The translations under genes and the position numbers were made by a program. Under the pieces are notes generated by a model, which did no database searches, was not told the origin of the DNA, and was given only the letters and a program-made list of their open reading frames with translations. Below, piece by piece: positions 7,155-9,280 of a stretch of DNA of 9,280 nucleotides (position 1 is the first letter of the stretch; the number at the start of each line of letters is the position of its first letter). Source of the DNA: Deinococcus hopiensis KR-140 (GTDB lineage: Bacteria > Deinococcota > Deinococci > Deinococcales > Deinococcaceae); NCBI GenBank assembly GCA_943327755.2, contig CALPYF020000082.1, positions 1 to 9,280 of the forward strand, read 5' to 3'.

Positions 7155-8564
7155 ATGACGCTCTCATTCGGCACGGACGGCTGGCGCGGCGTGATCGCTG
7201 ATGACTTCACGTTTTCCAACGTAGGCCGGGTCGCGCGGGCCCACGCCGGGGCGCTCCTCGCCGCGGGCCCCGCGCGCAGCGCCGTGGTCGCGCACGACAC
7301 CCGGTTCCTGGGCGCCGCGTTCGCCCGTACGGCCGCGCACACGCTGGCCGGCGCCGGACTGGACGTGCACCTGCTCGCCGGTCCCACGCCCACCCCGGCG
7401 CTGTCGTACGCGACCCGGGCGGGCGGGCACGCCGGGGGCGTGATGATCACCGCGAGTCACAACCCCGGTCAGTACCAGGGTTACAAGCTCAAGGGGCCGT
7501 ACGGGGGCAGCGCCACACCCGCCCTGGTTCAGGAGGTGGAGTCTCGCCTGGACGCGCCGGTACCGGCTGCGCAGCCCGGCGCCTGCACCACCAGCAGTGT
7601 CCGCGAGGCGTACCTCGCCAGCCTCGCCGCCCTGGTCGACACGGGTGCGATCGGCGCGGCGGGCGTCCCGGTGTACCACGACGCGATGCACGGCGCGGCT
7701 GGCGGCTGGATCGAGCAGTTCACCCGCGAACGGCTGAACGTGCCCTTCCATGGACTGCGCCAGGCGCCCGATCCGCTGTTCGGGCAGGTCAACCCCGAGC
7801 CGATCCCGGCCAACCTGGAGGCCACCGCCCAGGCCATGCGCTCGGTCACCGGGCCGGCGTTCGCGATGGTCACGGACGGTGACGCGGACCGGATCGGCGC
7901 GGTGCTGGCCGGGGGGGCCTTCTTCAACAGTCACCAGATCTTCGCCGTTCTCCTGCAGCACCTCGCGCGGCGCGGGCAGCGCGGCCGGGTGGTCCGGACC
8001 GTCTCCACCAGCGGCATCATCGAGCGGCTGGCGCAGCATCACGGCCTGGAGGTGGTGCAGACGCCCGTCGGGTTCAAGTACATCACCGAGCTGTTCCTGG
8101 ACGGCGATCAGCATCCTGACCGGCAGGTGCTGATCGGCGGTGAGGAGTCCGGCGGCATCGGCATTCAGGGTCATATTCCCGAGCGGGACGGCCTGCTCAA
8201 CGGCCTGCTGCTGCAGGAGACGGTCGCCGCGACCGGCCTGGGGCTCGGCGAGCAGTTCAGGGCGCTCGAGCGGCTCCTCGACTACCCGCATCACTACGAC
8301 CGCACCGACCTGCACCTGCCGGCCCCGATCAACCGCGCCGAACTGATGGATCACGCGACTCAGACCGCCCGGCTGGGTGGGCATGCCGTCCGCGACGTGA
8401 TCACACTGGATGGGGTCAAGCTCGCCTTCGACGGGGGCTACGGCATGATCCGGGCGTCGGGGACTGAACCTGTCGTCCGGCTCTACGTCGAAGCGCCGAG
8501 TCCTGCCGAGGTCCAGACGATCCTGGGTGAACTGAGAACTGTGACGCTGCAGCACCTGCACTGA
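7155..8564 (+). CDS. Phosphoglucomutase/phosphomannomutase family protein
   Basis: This 469-residue cytoplasmic alpha-D-phosphohexomutase interconverts hexose-6-phosphate and hexose-1-phosphate. All four active-site loops are present: the substrate start FGTDGWRG (5-12), the phosphoserine loop TASHNP with Ser101 (99-104), the metal-binding DGDADR (241-246), the sugar-binding GGEESGG (328-334), and the phosphate-binding RASGTEPVVR (433-442). The length is normal for the family. GEESGG is the form usually seen in phosphoglucomutases, whereas dual-specificity PMM/PGM enzymes usually have GEMSGH, so glucose-1-phosphate is the more likely product. The neighbouring manC, however, argues for at least some mannose activity. 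It is transcribed away from the glycan operon across a shared 91-bp regulatory region. The ATG is chosen because FGTDGWRG begins five residues in and a -10 box sits six bases upstream. Confidence 0.94.
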   Translation: MTLSFGTDGWRGVIADDFTFSNVGRVARAHAGALLAAGPARSAVVAHDTRFLGAAFARTAAHTLAGAGLDVHLLAGPTPTPALSYATRAGGHAGGVMITASHNPGQYQGYKLKGPYGGSATPALVQEVESRLDAPVPAAQPGACTTSSVREAYLASLAALVDTGAIGAAGVPVYHDAMHGAAGGWIEQFTRERLNVPFHGLRQAPDPLFGQVNPEPIPANLEATAQAMRSVTGPAFAMVTDGDADRIGAVLAGGAFFNSHQIFAVLLQHLARRGQRGRVVRTVSTSGIIERLAQHHGLEVVQTPVGFKYITELFLDGDQHPDRQVLIGGEESGGIGIQGHIPERDGLLNGLLLQETVAATGLGLGEQFRALERLLDYPHHYDRTDLHLPAPINRAELMDHATQTARLGGHAVRDVITLDGVKLAFDGGYGMIRASGTEPVVRLYVEAPSPAEVQTILGELRTVTLQHLH

Positions 8565-8590
8565 GCGGCGCCGCCTGCGCAGCCGTTGAA

Positions 8591-8651
8591 GGCACAGTTC
8601 GTCCGCACGGCCGGCCTTCTCGGCCCGGGCGGGCTGCGGGCGAACTGCGCC
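8591..8651 (+). repeat. Long imperfect inverted repeat after the mutase gene
   Basis: The arms 8591-8607 and 8635-8651 are complementary at 15 of 17 positions, and one of the two exceptions is a G-T wobble. The 27-base loop is itself GC-rich and foldable. It starts 27 bases after the mutase stop. No T-run follows, so it is not a classical intrinsic terminator; it may protect the mRNA 3' end or mark a Rho-type end. Confidence 0.5.
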
Positions 8652-8666
8652 CTGACCCGGGCCCGT

Positions 8667-8685
8667 ACGCCGAATCGGCGTTTCT
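8667..8685 (+). terminator. Weak candidate intrinsic terminator of the mutase gene
   Basis: ACGCCG (8667-8672) pairs with CGGCGT (8676-8681) around a three-base AAT loop, and a short TTCT follows. The T-run is too poor for confidence, but this is the best terminator-like site downstream of 8564. Confidence 0.3.
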
Positions 8686-8687
8686 GC

Positions 8688-8807
8688 TGCTGCGCACCGT
8701 CCGCAGCACCTCGTCTGGACGCCGCACCATCAGAGCCCCGGGGCTTCCGGGAGGACGGCCGGCACGTGGGGCGCCACTGGAGAACCGTGATGAGGCGTCC
8801 TGACGCC
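8688..8807. repeat. Series of short inverted repeats in the non-coding stretch
   Basis: Three further hairpin-capable sites follow one another: TGCTGCG/CGCAGCA (8688-8694 and 8702-8708, loop of 7), the 12-bp palindrome AGCCCCGGGGCT (8734-8745), and GGCGTC/GACGCC (8794-8799 and 8802-8807). Some are expected by chance at this GC content. I see no convincing coding frame between 8565 and 8841. Confidence 0.4.
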
Positions 8808-8841
8808 CGGGTGACAGAAGGACCATGATCTGGGCACGCCC

Positions 8842-9108
8842 ATGCTCACACCCTCGCAACTTGACCTGCTGTCCTGGCTCAGCCTGGGCAGCCTGGTCGA
8901 ACGCACCAGCGTGACGGGGCGCCGCGCAGACACGGAGACGTGCGTGGCCGGAACCGTCGTCACCGACCACGACTTGGACACCCTGGAAGGCCGCGCCCTG
9001 ACCGAACTGCTGAGCACCTGGCAGATCGGGCCGGTCGAGTACCGCCGGTACGGGCTGACGGGCTTCGGGCTCAGCGTGCTGCACGCTCACCAGGGGCTCG
9101 GTCCCTGA
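8842..9108 (+). CDS. Small protein of unknown function, 88 residues
   Basis: I do not recognise the family. Codons show the strong G/C third-position bias of the real genes here, and the composition is balanced, unlike the Arg/Ser/Pro-rich antisense frames. The N-terminal half (LTPSQLDLLSWLSLGSLVE, 2-20) and LDTLEGRALTELLSTW (45-60) look helical, with GRRADTETCVAGTVV (26-40) between as likely strands. The C-terminal EYRRYGLTGFGLSVLHA (66-82) recalls the wing of winged-helix proteins ('Y.LT..G...L'), so a small DNA-binding fold is possible but unproven. There is one cysteine (34), no signal peptide and no membrane segment. ATG 8842 is the first ATG in frame but has no ribosome site. AAGGA at 8818-8822 is ideally placed (seven bases) for an in-frame CTG at 8830, which would add four residues. 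The gene is isolated between a hairpin-rich stretch and a repeat. Confidence 0.65.
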   Translation: MLTPSQLDLLSWLSLGSLVERTSVTGRRADTETCVAGTVVTDHDLDTLEGRALTELLSTWQIGPVEYRRYGLTGFGLSVLHAHQGLGP

Positions 9109-9130
9109 TGGACGCGCGGCGCGCCAGCGG

Positions 9131-9280
9131 CTCATACGGGATTCAAGTGATTCCACATCATTCGGAGTCGCCCGGTGGCCCCCTCACCCTTCCGTCGCTT
9201 CGCTCCTCCCTCCCTCTCTGCTGCGCAGCTCTCCGAGTCCCACAGGGGGAGAGGGGAAAACAGAATGTGTTCAAGTCGGA
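9131..9280. repeat. Interspersed intergenic repeat element, probably cut by the window edge
   Basis: The composition changes abruptly to AT-richer flanks (CTCATACGGGATTCAAGTG from 9131; GAATGTGTTCAAGTCGGA at the right edge) around a C/T-rich then G-rich core. In the core CCCTCTC (9212-9218) can pair with GAGAGGG (9249-9255), enclosing the palindrome GCTGCGCAGC (9220-9229). From memory, a CTCATACGGATT-like start and such a hairpin core are typical of small non-coding repeats scattered through Deinococcus genomes. No open frame is convincing. Confidence 0.5.

Noticed and set aside
7164..8561. A 465-codon minus-strand frame antisense to the whole mutase gene
   Set aside because: It has a shadow-frame composition with no recognisable motif, while the plus strand carries every mutase active-site loop.
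8586..8828. An 80-codon plus-strand frame with TTG start in the hairpin-rich stretch
   Set aside because: It has no ribosome site, a CCC run with high Arg/Pro content, and it spans several inverted repeats. It is more likely non-coding.
8825..8911. ATG just after AAGGA giving a short peptide before the 88-residue gene
   Set aside because: The ribosome site is only two bases from the ATG, and the short product is Trp/Cys/Ala-rich in the wrong frame.
1..9280. tRNA, rRNA, CRISPR array, transposase or phage genes
   Set aside because: No cloverleaf, rRNA segment, regularly spaced direct repeats or recombinase motif was seen on either strand.

Overview
The window is very GC-rich, with strongly G/C-biased third codon positions. 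It reads as chromosomal DNA of a Deinococcus-like bacterium. Three things point there: at least two genes whose start codon lies six bases after a TANNNT -10 box (the leaderless arrangement common in Deinococcus), the families encoded, and an interspersed repeat at the right edge that resembles Deinococcus small intergenic repeats. The genus call is an inference, since no rRNA or other marker gene is present.

Layout. From 7063 leftward to the window edge, all genes lie on the minus strand and form a probable cell-envelope glycan operon. In transcription order they are: ManC-type mannose-1-phosphate guanylyltransferase (7063-6002), a 924-residue GT-C-like multi-pass membrane protein with a beta-rich exported tail (5954-3180), an Ig-like lipoprotein coupled to it by a 4-base overlap (3183-2335), a candidate small ORF of 25-43 residues (2319-2188), a 12-TM-type polysaccharide flippase (2191-983), and a glycosyltransferase that fuses a GT2 dolichyl-phosphate-glucose-synthase-like domain to the start of a GT4 domain (1002 to beyond base 1). 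Diverging from manC is a phosphohexomutase (7155-8564). The 91-bp divergent intergenic region holds a perfect 18-bp AT-rich palindrome that overlaps the mutase -35 region.

To the right of the mutase is a 277-bp hairpin-rich non-coding stretch, then a small unrecognised gene (8842-9108), then a structured repeat from about 9131 to the edge.

How the genes could work together (inference). The mutase and ManC would supply hexose-1-phosphate and GDP-mannose. The GT2 half would charge a polyprenyl phosphate with a hexose, while the GT4 half builds a lipid-linked glycan. The MOP flippase would move a lipid-linked product outward. The GT-C protein would then use a polyprenyl-phosphate sugar on the outer face, assisted by or acting near the co-translated Ig-like lipoprotein. 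Each family is recognisable, but this combination, especially the GT2-GT4 fusion and the GT-C/lipoprotein pair, is the most interesting content of the window.
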